Source: an uncultured Eubacteriales bacterium (lineage in GTDB: Bacteria > Bacillota > Clostridia > UBA1381 > UMGS1253). Taken from it: a DNA stretch of 8,691 nucleotides. The DNA is taken from positions 1 through 8,691 of the forward strand of contig URQR01000081.1 in the NCBI GenBank assembly GCA_900550065.1. The letters run 5' to 3'. Numbering within the stretch: the stretch's first letter is position 1; every line of letters starts with the position of its first letter. Of the stretch, positions 1-6,794 are shown in pieces. The notes below the pieces were generated by a model. It did no database searches. It was not told the DNA's origin and saw only the letters and a program-made list of their open reading frames with translations. Made by a program: the position numbers and the translations under genes.

Positions 1-192
1 ATGATACAATTTCAAGTATGATTATACTATAAAGCGTGCCGCAAGACAAGAGGAACATACGAAAAACAGGAGAAAATTTTACATATAATTTGGCTGTGCC
101 ACCCGGCTGTGTGCGGCTTGCACTATACGCTGCGCCCGGTGCAGGGGAGATATGTAAAAAGATACAGATCCATAGGATGGGGAGCGAAAAAC
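1..192 (+). other. Leader region upstream of ruvC
   Basis: No gene is supported here. The first 90 bases are AT-rich and contain a TATAAT at 84-89, but no matching -35 box lies 16-18 bases upstream, so a promoter is only possible. Bases 91-147 form a GC-rich island with short self-complementary pieces (GTGC at 111-114 with GCAC at 120-123; TGC at 97-99 with GCA at 141-143), so the ruvC leader RNA may fold. An SD-like AGGGGAG (143-149) precedes ATG-TAA (152-157), a bare start-stop pair that may be chance. Confidence 0.4.
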
Positions 193-684
193 ATGGTAAT
201 CTTAGGAATCGACCCGGGGATTGCAATTGTCGGCTGGGGCGTTGTGGATTTTACGGGGAATAAATTTAAGACGATTGCGTACGGCGCAGTTACAACGCCG
301 GCGCATACGCCGCTGACGCGGCGGCTGCAAAGCATTTACGACGATCTCGGCGCAATTATTGACAAATATAAGCCGGAGGCGGTTGCGGTCGAGGAGTTGT
401 TTTTTAACACGAACGTGAAAACGGCAATTACTGTAGCGCACGCACGCGGGATTGTTCTGCTCTGTGCGGCACAAAAGGGGATACCCGACTTTGAGTATAC
501 GCCGCTACAAGTCAAGCAGGCCATCACCGGCTACGGCCGGGCGGATAAGGCGCAGATGCAGAACATGGTAAAGGTGATGCTCGGGCTGCCCGCGGTTCCG
601 AAGCCGGACGATACGGCGGATGCGCTCGCTATTGCGATTTGCCATGCGCATTCATGTAATTTAAGCAAGCTGGGATATATTTAA
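193..684 (+). CDS. ruvC: Crossover junction endodeoxyribonuclease RuvC
   Basis: This is the Holliday junction resolvase, which nicks two opposing strands of the four-way junction handled by RuvAB during recombination and repair in the cytoplasm. The 163-residue product is near the usual family length. The four acidic metal ligands of the RNase H-like fold are all present: D7 in GIDPG, E67 in VEELFF, and D140 and D143 in DDTADALAIAI. The family motifs ARG (85-87) and QVKQAITGYGRADKAQ (106-121) are also visible. I chose the ATG at 193 because GGGGAG (179-184) lies 8 bases upstream and the protein then begins MVILGIDPG as in relatives. A longer in-frame reading from 109 would add 28 residues that do not look like RuvC. 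A hairpin and a new promoter separate it from ruvA, so it may be a separate transcript or the end of an upstream operon that lies outside the window. Confidence 0.97.
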   Translation: MVILGIDPGIAIVGWGVVDFTGNKFKTIAYGAVTTPAHTPLTRRLQSIYDDLGAIIDKYKPEAVAVEELFFNTNVKTAITVAHARGIVLLCAAQKGIPDFEYTPLQVKQAITGYGRADKAQMQNMVKVMLGLPAVPKPDDTADALAIAICHAHSCNLSKLGYI

Positions 685-687
685 AAA

Positions 688-726
688 GGGCTGGCAGATA
701 CCACAAGAACTGCCAGCTTCTTACTG
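688..726 (+). terminator. Hairpin after ruvC, possible weak terminator
   Basis: GCTGGCAG (690-697) pairs perfectly with CTGCCAGC (710-717) across a 12-base loop, and two G-U pairs can extend the base (688-689 with 718-719). It starts six bases after the ruvC stop codon. The downstream tract TTCTTACT is only partly T-rich, so termination may be partial. Its placement between the ruvC stop and the ruvAB promoter supports a terminator or an mRNA-stabilising hairpin. Confidence 0.6.
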
Positions 727-747
727 CAATTGTTATCAAAAAGAAAT

Positions 748-776
748 TTGACTGTATGGGACGCAGGGTGTATAAT
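748..776 (+). promoter_or_regulatory. Sigma-A-type promoter for ruvA-ruvB
   Basis: TTGACT (748-753) and TATAAT (771-776) are separated by exactly 17 bases, which matches the housekeeping sigma-70/sigma-A consensus at 11 of 12 positions. Transcription would start near 783-785, giving a leader of about 58 bases before ruvA. No LexA box of the GAAC-N4-GTTC type is visible at or near it, so SOS control is not supported by the sequence. Confidence 0.85.
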
Positions 777-797
777 AATAGCGTAAAGTGCTGAATT

Positions 798-816
798 ATA
801 CGCCTTTTTTGCGTAT
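798..816. repeat. Inverted repeat in the ruvAB leader
   Basis: ATACGC (798-803) and GCGTAT (811-816) form a perfect 6-base inverted repeat around a 7-base C/T spacer. It lies about 15-30 bases after the predicted transcription start and just before the ruvA ribosome binding site (GGAG at 833-836). It could be a repressor operator, an RNA hairpin affecting ruvA translation, or chance. Confidence 0.4.
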
Positions 817-842
817 TGTAAAAGAGGGGAACGGAGCGGCGG

Positions 843-1439
843 ATGTTTTATTATATTGCGGGCACACTTGCCCATAAAGAGGACGGCTTCGCAGTGATTG
901 ACGCGGGGGGCGTCGGCTATAAGCTATTAACGTCGCTGAGCAGCTTAGACCGGTTAGGGGCTGTCGGAAGCGACGCGAAAATGTATACATATTTGTACGT
1001 GCGCGAGGGGATTTTTGATTTGTACGGCTTTGCGAGCGAGGAGGAACTAAATATGTTTCTGCTCCTGACGGGCGTGTCCGGCGTAGGGCCGAAGGCTGCG
1101 CTCGCGGTGCTTAGCGTGATGTCTACCTCTGCGCTTTCACTTGCGGTGGTGTCGGGCGACACGAAGTCGATTACGCGCGCCAATGGCGTAGGGCCGAAGG
1201 TGGCGCAGCGGATAGTCATGGAGCTGAAGGACAAAATCAAAAACGAAGATTTGATTGCGATGGATACGGCGGGCGAGACTGCCGGAGGCGGCGCGTTTTT
1301 ACCTGCAAATGAAGCGGTAGAGGCGCTGTGTGTGCTGGGCTACAGTGCATTTGAAGCAAAGCAGGCGCTTTCCGGTATCGATTTGTCACAGGATTTGGAG
1401 CTTGTGATTCGCGACGCGCTGAAAAAACTGATGAAGTAG
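843..1439 (+). CDS. ruvA: Holliday junction branch migration protein RuvA
   Basis: RuvA binds Holliday junctions as a tetramer, holds the arms in a square-planar form and docks the RuvB motors. The 198-residue length is typical. Domain I (about 1-63) is the OB-fold, beginning MFYYIAGTL with the G-V-G-Y segment at 23-26. Domain II carries two helix-hairpin-helix motifs that contact the DNA backbone: GVSGVGPKAAL (77-87) and NGVGPKVAQRIVMELKDK (114-131). A Gly/Ala-rich linker (about 140-153) leads to domain III (about 155-198, with LGY at 165-167), which contacts RuvB. The start is supported by GGAG at 833-836, six bases upstream. ruvB follows 11 bases after the stop, and its SD overlaps the ruvA stop codon, so the two are probably translationally coupled. 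Confidence 0.97.
   Translation: MFYYIAGTLAHKEDGFAVIDAGGVGYKLLTSLSSLDRLGAVGSDAKMYTYLYVREGIFDLYGFASEEELNMFLLLTGVSGVGPKAALAVLSVMSTSALSLAVVSGDTKSITRANGVGPKVAQRIVMELKDKIKNEDLIAMDTAGETAGGGAFLPANEAVEALCVLGYSAFEAKQALSGIDLSQDLELVIRDALKKLMK
1080..1200 (+). repeat. Exact 16-base repeat encoding both RuvA HhH loops
   Basis: GGCGTAGGGCCGAAGG occurs at 1080-1095 and again at 1185-1200, 105 bases apart and in the same frame. Each copy encodes the G-V-G-P-K turn of a helix-hairpin-helix motif. The protein similarity is expected for RuvA; identity at every synonymous position is the unusual part. Confidence 0.9.
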
Positions 1440-1450
1440 GGGTTAGATAG

Positions 1451-2524
1451 ATGAATTTTGAGGATAACTTGGACAACCGGCTTGTTACGAGCGAGTTTAC
1501 GAATGATGACGAGGTGGAAACGAGCCTGCGCCCGCGCGCGCTTGACGAATACGTCGGGCAGAAAAAGGCGAAGGAGACACTGGCGATTTACATAGAGGCG
1601 GCGCGTACGCGCAAAGAGGCGCTCGACCATGTGCTGTTATATGGCCCGCCGGGGCTTGGCAAGACGACGCTCGCGGCGATTATTGCAAACGAGATGGGCG
1701 TCAGCATCCGTATTACGAGCGGCCCGGCGATTGAAAAGGCGGGCGACCTTGCGGCGATTTTGACGAATTTGTCGGAGCACGACATTTTATTTATTGACGA
1801 AATCCACCGCCTGAGCCGGAGCGTAGAGGAGGTGCTCTACCCGGCGATGGAGGACTATGCACTCGATATCATTATCGGAAAAGGGCCGAGCGCGCGGTCG
1901 CTGCGGATTGACCTACCGAAGTTTACACTTATTGGCGCGACGACACGGGCGGGCCTTCTGACCGCGCCGCTGCGCGACCGCTTTGGCGTGATTAGCCGGC
2001 TGGAGATGTACACGCCGGACGAGCTTGTAAAAATTGTGACGCGCAGCGCTTCGATTTTGGGCATTGCCATTACGCCGGACGGTGCGGCGCAGATTGCTTC
2101 GCGCTCGCGCGGGACGCCGCGTATTGCGAACCGATTTTTAAAGCGTGTGCGCGACTTTGCACAGGTGAAAGCGGACGGGACAATTACGGGGACGGTCGCA
2201 AATGATGCGCTTAACATGTTAGAGGTCGACGAGCTGGGCCTCGATATGGTGGACCGCCGAATGCTTTTAGCCATCGTGAAAAACTTTGGCGGCGGGCCGG
2301 TTGGGCTCGACACGCTGGCGGCGTCAATCGGTGAGGAATCAAATACGATAGAAGATGTGTATGAACCGTATTTGTTACAGCTTGGGTTTTTAAACCGCAC
2401 GCCGCGCGGGCGCGTGCTCACGCCATTGGCATATGAGCACTTAAAGCTGCCGTACAACGTGCAAAACGGCACAAATACGGCTACGGCGGACGGACAGCTT
2501 ACGATAGAGGATACACAAGAGTAA
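1451..2524 (+). CDS. ruvB: Holliday junction branch migration ATPase RuvB
   Basis: RuvB is a hexameric AAA+ motor that pulls DNA through the RuvA-bound junction using ATP. The 357 residues carry all key motifs: Walker A GPPGLGKTT (65-73), Walker B LFIDEIHR (113-120, with D116 and E117), sensor 1 IGATTRAG (161-168), the LRDRFG segment (174-179) that holds the arginine finger, and sensor 2 GTPRIANR (221-228). The C-terminal winged-helix domain shows GGGPVGLDTLAASIGEE (280-296) and YEPYLLQLGFLNRTPRGR (304-321), the usual DNA-contacting region. AGGGG (1438-1442), overlapping the ruvA stop, lies 8 bases before the ATG. The last 20 or so residues (after LKLPYN) are a polar, acidic tail beyond the conserved domain. 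The amidase gene begins 30 bases downstream with no terminator between, so read-through is likely. Confidence 0.97.
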   Translation: MNFEDNLDNRLVTSEFTNDDEVETSLRPRALDEYVGQKKAKETLAIYIEAARTRKEALDHVLLYGPPGLGKTTLAAIIANEMGVSIRITSGPAIEKAGDLAAILTNLSEHDILFIDEIHRLSRSVEEVLYPAMEDYALDIIIGKGPSARSLRIDLPKFTLIGATTRAGLLTAPLRDRFGVISRLEMYTPDELVKIVTRSASILGIAITPDGAAQIASRSRGTPRIANRFLKRVRDFAQVKADGTITGTVANDALNMLEVDELGLDMVDRRMLLAIVKNFGGGPVGLDTLAASIGEESNTIEDVYEPYLLQLGFLNRTPRGRVLTPLAYEHLKLPYNVQNGTNTATADGQLTIEDTQE

Positions 2525-2554
2525 GGGCTTTGGTCTTTTGTTTGGGAGGGGCAT

Positions 2555-4078
2555 ATGAAAAAAGTAACGGCAAACATCATACTCTTTTTTTTGATATGCC
2601 TGAACTTGGTCACTGCGGCCAGCGCCGCGCGCGTGTTTCAGGCAAAGCTGACATACGACGGCGCAGAGCATGACTATACGGGGGCGTATTTTACCGTACT
2701 GGTAAATGGAAAGCGGGTCGATTCACCGATTCCGCCTGTCGTACTGGAAAACGGACGCTCCATTGTCGCGATTCGTGAGATTTTTGAGTCGCTCGGCGCG
2801 GAGGTACTGTGGGCACAGGGCAGCCCAAGCCGGGCGTACATATGTTATAACGGCGACATTGTGTCGCTGACGATTGACGATAAGACTGCACTGGTAAATG
2901 GGCAGCGTGTGGAAATGGAAGTGCCGGCGAAAATTGTGGCATATAACGGCGTCGGGAAAACAATGGTTCCGGTGCGTTTTGTGGCGGAGACGCTCGGTAT
3001 GGAAGTGGATTTTGACGGGACGACGGACACGATTTCAATCCGTACGCCGGTAAACCCCACGCAAACGCCATCTCCTACACCAACCGCTACGCCTATCCCA
3101 CCTACACCAACGCCCACGCCAACGGCCCCGCCGACGCAGACTCCGGAGGGAAAGTATGTCGAATCGCTGCGCCAATCGCTTGTGGGGGATACCTTGACGG
3201 CGACGCTGACGCTTTCTGCGCCGCTTGAAACGTACAATACTATGACGCTGAACGGGCCGAACCGGGTGGTACTCGACCTTGCGGGTTTTTCGGCACAACG
3301 GCTCAACGCAAGCTATACGGCGGGCGGAAACACGCAGCAAATTCGCACAGGCGAATATGACGGTGCTGCGCGAATTGTATTTGATGTTACAGCCATACCG
3401 CGATACAATGTCGCGGTTTCGGCGGATAAACGGATGGTAACGGTTACTTTGACGGCAGAGGCGGCGCCGCCCACGCCTACGCCTCCGGCTGTGAAGGGGC
3501 CAAAAGTCGTGATTGACGCGGGCCACGGCGGCAGCGACCCGGGGGCGATTGGTTACAACGACGACGGTTCACCCGCCCTACAGGAAAAGGACGTAACGCT
3601 GCCGATTGCGAACCGTCTGTATCAGATTTTACGCGAAAACGGCGTGGATGCATATTATACGCGCAACACGGATGTCTATGTAACACTTGCTGGCCGGGCG
3701 GAATTCGCCAACAAGATTGGTGCATCGCTGTTTGTGAGTGTACATTGCAATGCATTTACAACGACGGACGTACAGGGCTCGCTCGTCATGCATCATACGT
3801 CGAAGGATACGTCGGCGTACGGCGTGTCGGGGCAGGAGCTCGCGACAAATATTTTGAAGTATCTGCCCGATGCGCTCGGGACGCAGAACCGCGGGCGCGT
3901 AGACGGCAGCGCGATGTATGTCATCCGCAAGGTAGACATGCCGTCGGTCATTGTGGAGACAGCGTTTATCACAAATGCGTCCGATCGGGCGAAGCTTGCT
4001 GACAAAGCGAAGCAGGAGGCAGCGGCGCAGGCGATCGCGAAGGGGATCATGGATACGCTTCCGAAGCTGACGAAATAA
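2555..4078 (+). CDS. Secreted N-acetylmuramoyl-L-alanine amidase (CuAO-N1-like, AMIN, Amidase_3)
   Basis: This zinc-dependent amidase should cut the bond between MurNAc and L-Ala, removing stem peptides from peptidoglycan outside the membrane. Of 507 residues, 1-24 form a signal peptide (MKK, hydrophobic core, ASA before A25). Residues about 48-162 resemble the copper-amine-oxidase N-terminal repeat domain common in clostridial surface proteins (VLVNG, AIREIFESLGAEVLW, VPVRFVAETLGMEV); despite the name this is a likely wall-binding module. A Thr-Pro linker (about 164-197) leads to an AMIN-like beta domain (about 200-300), then a short PPTPTPP linker, then Amidase_3 (about 317-505). The zinc ligands H324 (DAGHGG), E344 (QEKD) and H397 (SVHCNA) and the catalytic E468 (VETAFITN) are all present. 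GGGAGGGG (2544-2551) sets the start. It lies 30 bases after ruvB and 21 bases before the SpoIID-family gene. The cwlD and amiC families are related, but the domain order differs, so I give no symbol. Confidence 0.93.
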   Translation: MKKVTANIILFFLICLNLVTAASAARVFQAKLTYDGAEHDYTGAYFTVLVNGKRVDSPIPPVVLENGRSIVAIREIFESLGAEVLWAQGSPSRAYICYNGDIVSLTIDDKTALVNGQRVEMEVPAKIVAYNGVGKTMVPVRFVAETLGMEVDFDGTTDTISIRTPVNPTQTPSPTPTATPIPPTPTPTPTAPPTQTPEGKYVESLRQSLVGDTLTATLTLSAPLETYNTMTLNGPNRVVLDLAGFSAQRLNASYTAGGNTQQIRTGEYDGAARIVFDVTAIPRYNVAVSADKRMVTVTLTAEAAPPTPTPPAVKGPKVVIDAGHGGSDPGAIGYNDDGSPALQEKDVTLPIANRLYQILRENGVDAYYTRNTDVYVTLAGRAEFANKIGASLFVSVHCNAFTTTDVQGSLVMHHTSKDTSAYGVSGQELATNILKYLPDALGTQNRGRVDGSAMYVIRKVDMPSVIVETAFITNASDRAKLADKAKQEAAAQAIAKGIMDTLPKLTK

Positions 4079-4099
4079 AATAGTAAAGGTCTGTATATT

Positions 4100-5668
4100 A
4101 TGTGGAAAAAATTACTTGCAGTTGGTGTGCTTTTATCGGTATTTGGCGGCGTATGTACTGCGTTTGCCTATGAAGTGCCGCAGAATATTAAGGTTGGGTT
4201 ATATTTCGGAAACGCGTCGAAGGATTCGTTTTCGGCAAGTGTCGGCGGCAATATCCGTATTGGGCATGTGTACGACCACACATTTTATCCGCAGATGACG
4301 ATTCATGGCTCCGACGTTGTTGTGGAAAAGGGCGGCGGGGCATACCTGCGCAGCACGAATTCGTACGATACGCTTGAGACCGCAGTCTTAAAGGCGAAGG
4401 AGCTGCGCGGCGCAGGTGTTTATGCATATGGCGGCTACATTGACGGCGTAAGTTATGTTATGACGGGTATTTACGGCTCAGCAGAGGAAGCCGCATCGTC
4501 GGTGGGCGATTTGGCGTTTACGGGGCTTTCATTTACGCCGGTGAGCCTTGACACAAAGGCTGTTATGGTTAGTGCGGCGGACTGTAACATCGTGTTTTGC
4601 CACGACGCTGAAATTTTTGCGTTCGGCTCCGCGTCGGGCAGCACGGTCAGCGTGCTGGGCGGCAATTATTACGGCTATATTATGGCGGACCGCGTAAACG
4701 CGAGCAATATTGCGGTTGTAAACCTCGTGTCGGCGGACGATTACGTGGCGTGCGTTGTAGGAAGCGAGATGTATGCGTCGTGGCCCATTGAAGCGCTAAA
4801 GGCGCAGGCGGTTATTGCGCGCACATACGCGATGACGGTGTCGAGCTACGACAAGTATGGAATCGATGTAACGGACGATACGCGTACGCAGGCCTATAAG
4901 GGCACGGCGGCGGAAACCGACGCGACGCGGCGGGCGGCTGCTGAAACGTCGGGCAAGGTGGTGCTCTATAACGGCAAGCCCGCGCAGACATTTTTCGGCG
5001 CAAGCAGCGGCGGCAAGACGGCGGATGTGTATTCCGCGTGGGGCGGCGGGCAAGGGCTCGACTATTTACAGAGCGTCGAAGACCCGTACGAGGACAGCGA
5101 GAATGTCGCAACGTGGAGCGTGACATATACGGCGGACGAAGTGGCGCAAAAATTAGCAAACGCGGGTGTGAACATTGGGCGCGTGACGAATATTGTTGTG
5201 ATGGAGCGTGGTGAGAAGGACGAGCGTGTACGCAAGCTGCGCTTTGACGGCACGGAAGGGTCGCACACGGTGACGTTTGAGACGTGCCGCACGATTTTGG
5301 GCCTTAAGAGCCAGTACTACTACATCCGTGAGGAAAACAGCGGCGAGGCCGGCGACTCTGTGTCCGCGCCTGTGCTGACGGCAGACGGAACGGTATCTGC
5401 AATATTAAACGGCGCGGCCGTACTTGGCCAGAACGCTGTCGGGACGGTAGGAAACGGCGTGACCGTACTCGGCAGCGGCGGCAGCGCATATATTGACACC
5501 GCACCGGTCCAGACAAATATGCCGAAGGACAGCTTTACCTTCGACGGGCGCGGGCATGGGCACGGTATCGGCCTGAGCCAGTACGGTGCAAAGGGGATGG
5601 CAGAGGCTGGCTTTACATATGACCAGATTTTGGCGCACTATTATGTAGGCACGACATTATCGAACTGA
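4100..5668 (+). CDS. Secreted SpoIID/LytB-family protein with SPOR-like segment
   Basis: Bacillus subtilis SpoIID is a lytic transglycosylase that cleaves glycan strands already stripped of stem peptides, and it drives engulfment during sporulation. This protein has 522 residues, against about 340 in that enzyme. Residues 1-23 are a signal peptide (AFA before Y24). Residues about 80-135 resemble a SPOR domain (YLRSTNSYDTLETAVLKAKE, then VYAYGGYIDGVSYVMTGIYG). The SpoIID core starts near 205, with YVACVVGSEMYASWPIEALK (215-234), where E223 matches the catalytic Glu, then AQAVIARTYA (235-244) and ASSGGKT (301-307). A Gly/Val-rich insert (about 411-478) separates the core from the conserved RGHGHGIGLSQYGAKGM (484-500). 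Its SD is weak (AAAGGT, 4085-4090). It is probably cotranscribed with the amidase. Whether it acts in engulfment or as a vegetative LytB-type wall enzyme cannot be decided from sequence. Confidence 0.9.
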   Translation: MWKKLLAVGVLLSVFGGVCTAFAYEVPQNIKVGLYFGNASKDSFSASVGGNIRIGHVYDHTFYPQMTIHGSDVVVEKGGGAYLRSTNSYDTLETAVLKAKELRGAGVYAYGGYIDGVSYVMTGIYGSAEEAASSVGDLAFTGLSFTPVSLDTKAVMVSAADCNIVFCHDAEIFAFGSASGSTVSVLGGNYYGYIMADRVNASNIAVVNLVSADDYVACVVGSEMYASWPIEALKAQAVIARTYAMTVSSYDKYGIDVTDDTRTQAYKGTAAETDATRRAAAETSGKVVLYNGKPAQTFFGASSGGKTADVYSAWGGGQGLDYLQSVEDPYEDSENVATWSVTYTADEVAQKLANAGVNIGRVTNIVVMERGEKDERVRKLRFDGTEGSHTVTFETCRTILGLKSQYYYIREENSGEAGDSVSAPVLTADGTVSAILNGAAVLGQNAVGTVGNGVTVLGSGGSAYIDTAPVQTNMPKDSFTFDGRGHGHGIGLSQYGAKGMAEAGFTYDQILAHYYVGTTLSN

Positions 5669-5693
5669 TTCAAAATAAATAGGGGAAATAATT

Positions 5694-5708
5694 GGGGGCT
5701 GGATTTTG
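5694..5708 (+). promoter_or_regulatory. RBS and TTG start of queA
   Basis: GGGGG (5694-5698) lies 7 bases before TTG (5706-5708). No in-frame ATG exists until codon 29, and the protein from TTG begins MKRQEFYYDLPQELIAQ, which matches the conserved QueA N-terminus. The site therefore fixes a non-ATG start. Confidence 0.85.
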
Positions 5709-6746
5709 AAACGACAGGAATTTTACTACGATTTACCGCAGGAGCTGATTGCGCAGACGCCGCTTGCGGACCGCAGCGCGTCGCGGCTGATGCTACTCGA
5801 CCGGCAGGCGCAGACAATCGGTCACGAAACGTTTAAAAATATTGCGGATTATTTAAAGCCCGGCGACTGCCTTGTTTTGAATGATACGCGCGTGATTCCG
5901 GCGCGCCTGTACGGCAGGCGGGCGGATACCGGCGGCGCAATTGAGTTTTTGCTTTTGCATAAGCGCGCACTCGACGAATGGGAAGTGATTTTAAAGCCCG
6001 GCAGACGCGCAAAGGTCGGAACGGTGTTTGAATTCGGCACAGACGGAGCGGACAGGCCGCTTTTGACGGCAGAGATTAAGGAAATCGTTAACGACGGAAA
6101 CCGCATTGTAAAGTTTTCGTATGAGGGCGTGTTCGAGGAGGTTTTAGACCGCCTCGGCGAGATGCCTCTGCCGCACTATATTACGGAAAAGTTAGAGGAT
6201 AGGGAGCGCTATCAGACGGTTTACTCGAAGCACAAGGGTTCGGCTGCCGCGCCGACAGCGGGGCTGCACTTTACCAGCGAGCTGCTGGAGCAGATACAGG
6301 AAAAGGGCGTTAAAATTGTGTTTGTGACGCTGCACGTTGGGCTCGGTACGTTCCGCCCGGTAAAGGCGGACGAGATTACAGAGCATAAAATGCACAGCGA
6401 ATTCTATGTGATCGGGCAGGAAACGGCGGACGTTATTAACGAAACGAAGCAAAACGGCGGGCGTGTGATTGCGGTCGGCACGACGGCGAACCGTGTGCTC
6501 GAAACTGTGGCGGATGAGAGCGGTTTTGTCAAGGCACAGACGGGCTGGACCGATATTTTTATCTATCCGGGCTATAGGTTTAAGTGTATCGACGCGCTGA
6601 TTACGAATTTCCATTTGCCGGAGTCGACGCTGATTATGCTCGTGAGCGCCTTTGCGGGCCGCGAGTTTGTGATGCGGGCGTACCAAACAGCGGTGGAGGA
6701 ACGGTATCGGTTTTTCAGCTTCGGCGATAGCATGTTTATTTTTTAA
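5706..6746 (+). CDS. queA: S-adenosylmethionine:tRNA ribosyltransferase-isomerase QueA
   Basis: QueA moves the ribosyl group of S-adenosylmethionine onto preQ1 already placed at tRNA position 34 and isomerises it to epoxyqueuosine. It acts in the cytoplasm on tRNAs for Tyr, His, Asn and Asp. The 346-residue length is normal. Conserved stretches run end to end: YYDLPQELIAQTPL (7-20), LNDTRVIPARLYG (58-70), WEVILKPGRRAKVG (92-105), GSAAAPTAGLHFT (178-190), VTLHVGLGTFRPV (207-219), VGTTANRVLE (257-266), ITNFHLPESTLIMLVSAF (299-316) and YRFFSFGDSM (334-343). It starts with TTG, 37 bases after the SpoIID-family stop, with no terminator visible between them. The next pathway gene in this window, tgt, is split from it by a GNAT gene. 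Tgt acts before QueA in the pathway although its gene comes after. Confidence 0.97.
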   Translation: MKRQEFYYDLPQELIAQTPLADRSASRLMLLDRQAQTIGHETFKNIADYLKPGDCLVLNDTRVIPARLYGRRADTGGAIEFLLLHKRALDEWEVILKPGRRAKVGTVFEFGTDGADRPLLTAEIKEIVNDGNRIVKFSYEGVFEEVLDRLGEMPLPHYITEKLEDRERYQTVYSKHKGSAAAPTAGLHFTSELLEQIQEKGVKIVFVTLHVGLGTFRPVKADEITEHKMHSEFYVIGQETADVINETKQNGGRVIAVGTTANRVLETVADESGFVKAQTGWTDIFIYPGYRFKCIDALITNFHLPESTLIMLVSAFAGREFVMRAYQTAVEERYRFFSFGDSMFIF

Positions 6747-6754
6747 AAGTCTGT
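6742..6754 (+). repeat. Left copy of 13-base repeat flanking the GNAT gene
   Basis: TTTAAAAGTCTGT overlaps the queA stop codon. It matches TTTAAAAATCTGT at 7312-7324 at 12 of 13 positions. The pair brackets the AT-rich GNAT gene and may mark an insertion junction, though AT-rich sequence raises the chance of coincidence. Confidence 0.45.
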
Positions 6755-6794
6755 GTTTGTTGGAATTTTTGCCTGCCTATGACTTTAATAAACC

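Noticed and set aside
53..64. GAACATACGAAA as a LexA (SOS) box before ruvC
   Set aside because: Only the left half matches GAAC-N4-GTTC; the right half GAAA shares only its G with GTTC.
109..192. In-frame upstream extension of ruvC (28 extra residues)
   Set aside because: The added residues do not match the RuvC N-terminus, while the ATG at 193 has a good SD and begins right at the conserved strand with D7.
1855..2613. 252-codon minus-strand reading frame over ruvB
   Set aside because: It opposes a fully conserved ruvB, shows no recognisable motifs and is Ser/Arg/Pro-rich as expected of an antisense frame.
2845..3526. Long minus-strand reading frames across the amidase gene
   Set aside because: They are antisense shadows of a well-supported gene, with low-complexity Val/Gly or Arg-rich translations created by the Thr-Pro linker codons and GC-rich sequence.
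3745..4002. Overlapping plus-strand frame inside the amidase catalytic domain
   Set aside because: It lies out of frame within the conserved Amidase_3 region, is Arg-rich, and lacks a plausible ribosome binding site or recognisable domain.
6760..6789. Promoter TTGGAA-N18-TTTAAT for the GNAT gene
   Set aside because: The -35 is weak, and the predicted start near 6796 would fall inside the GGAGG ribosome binding site, leaving no usable SD on the transcript.
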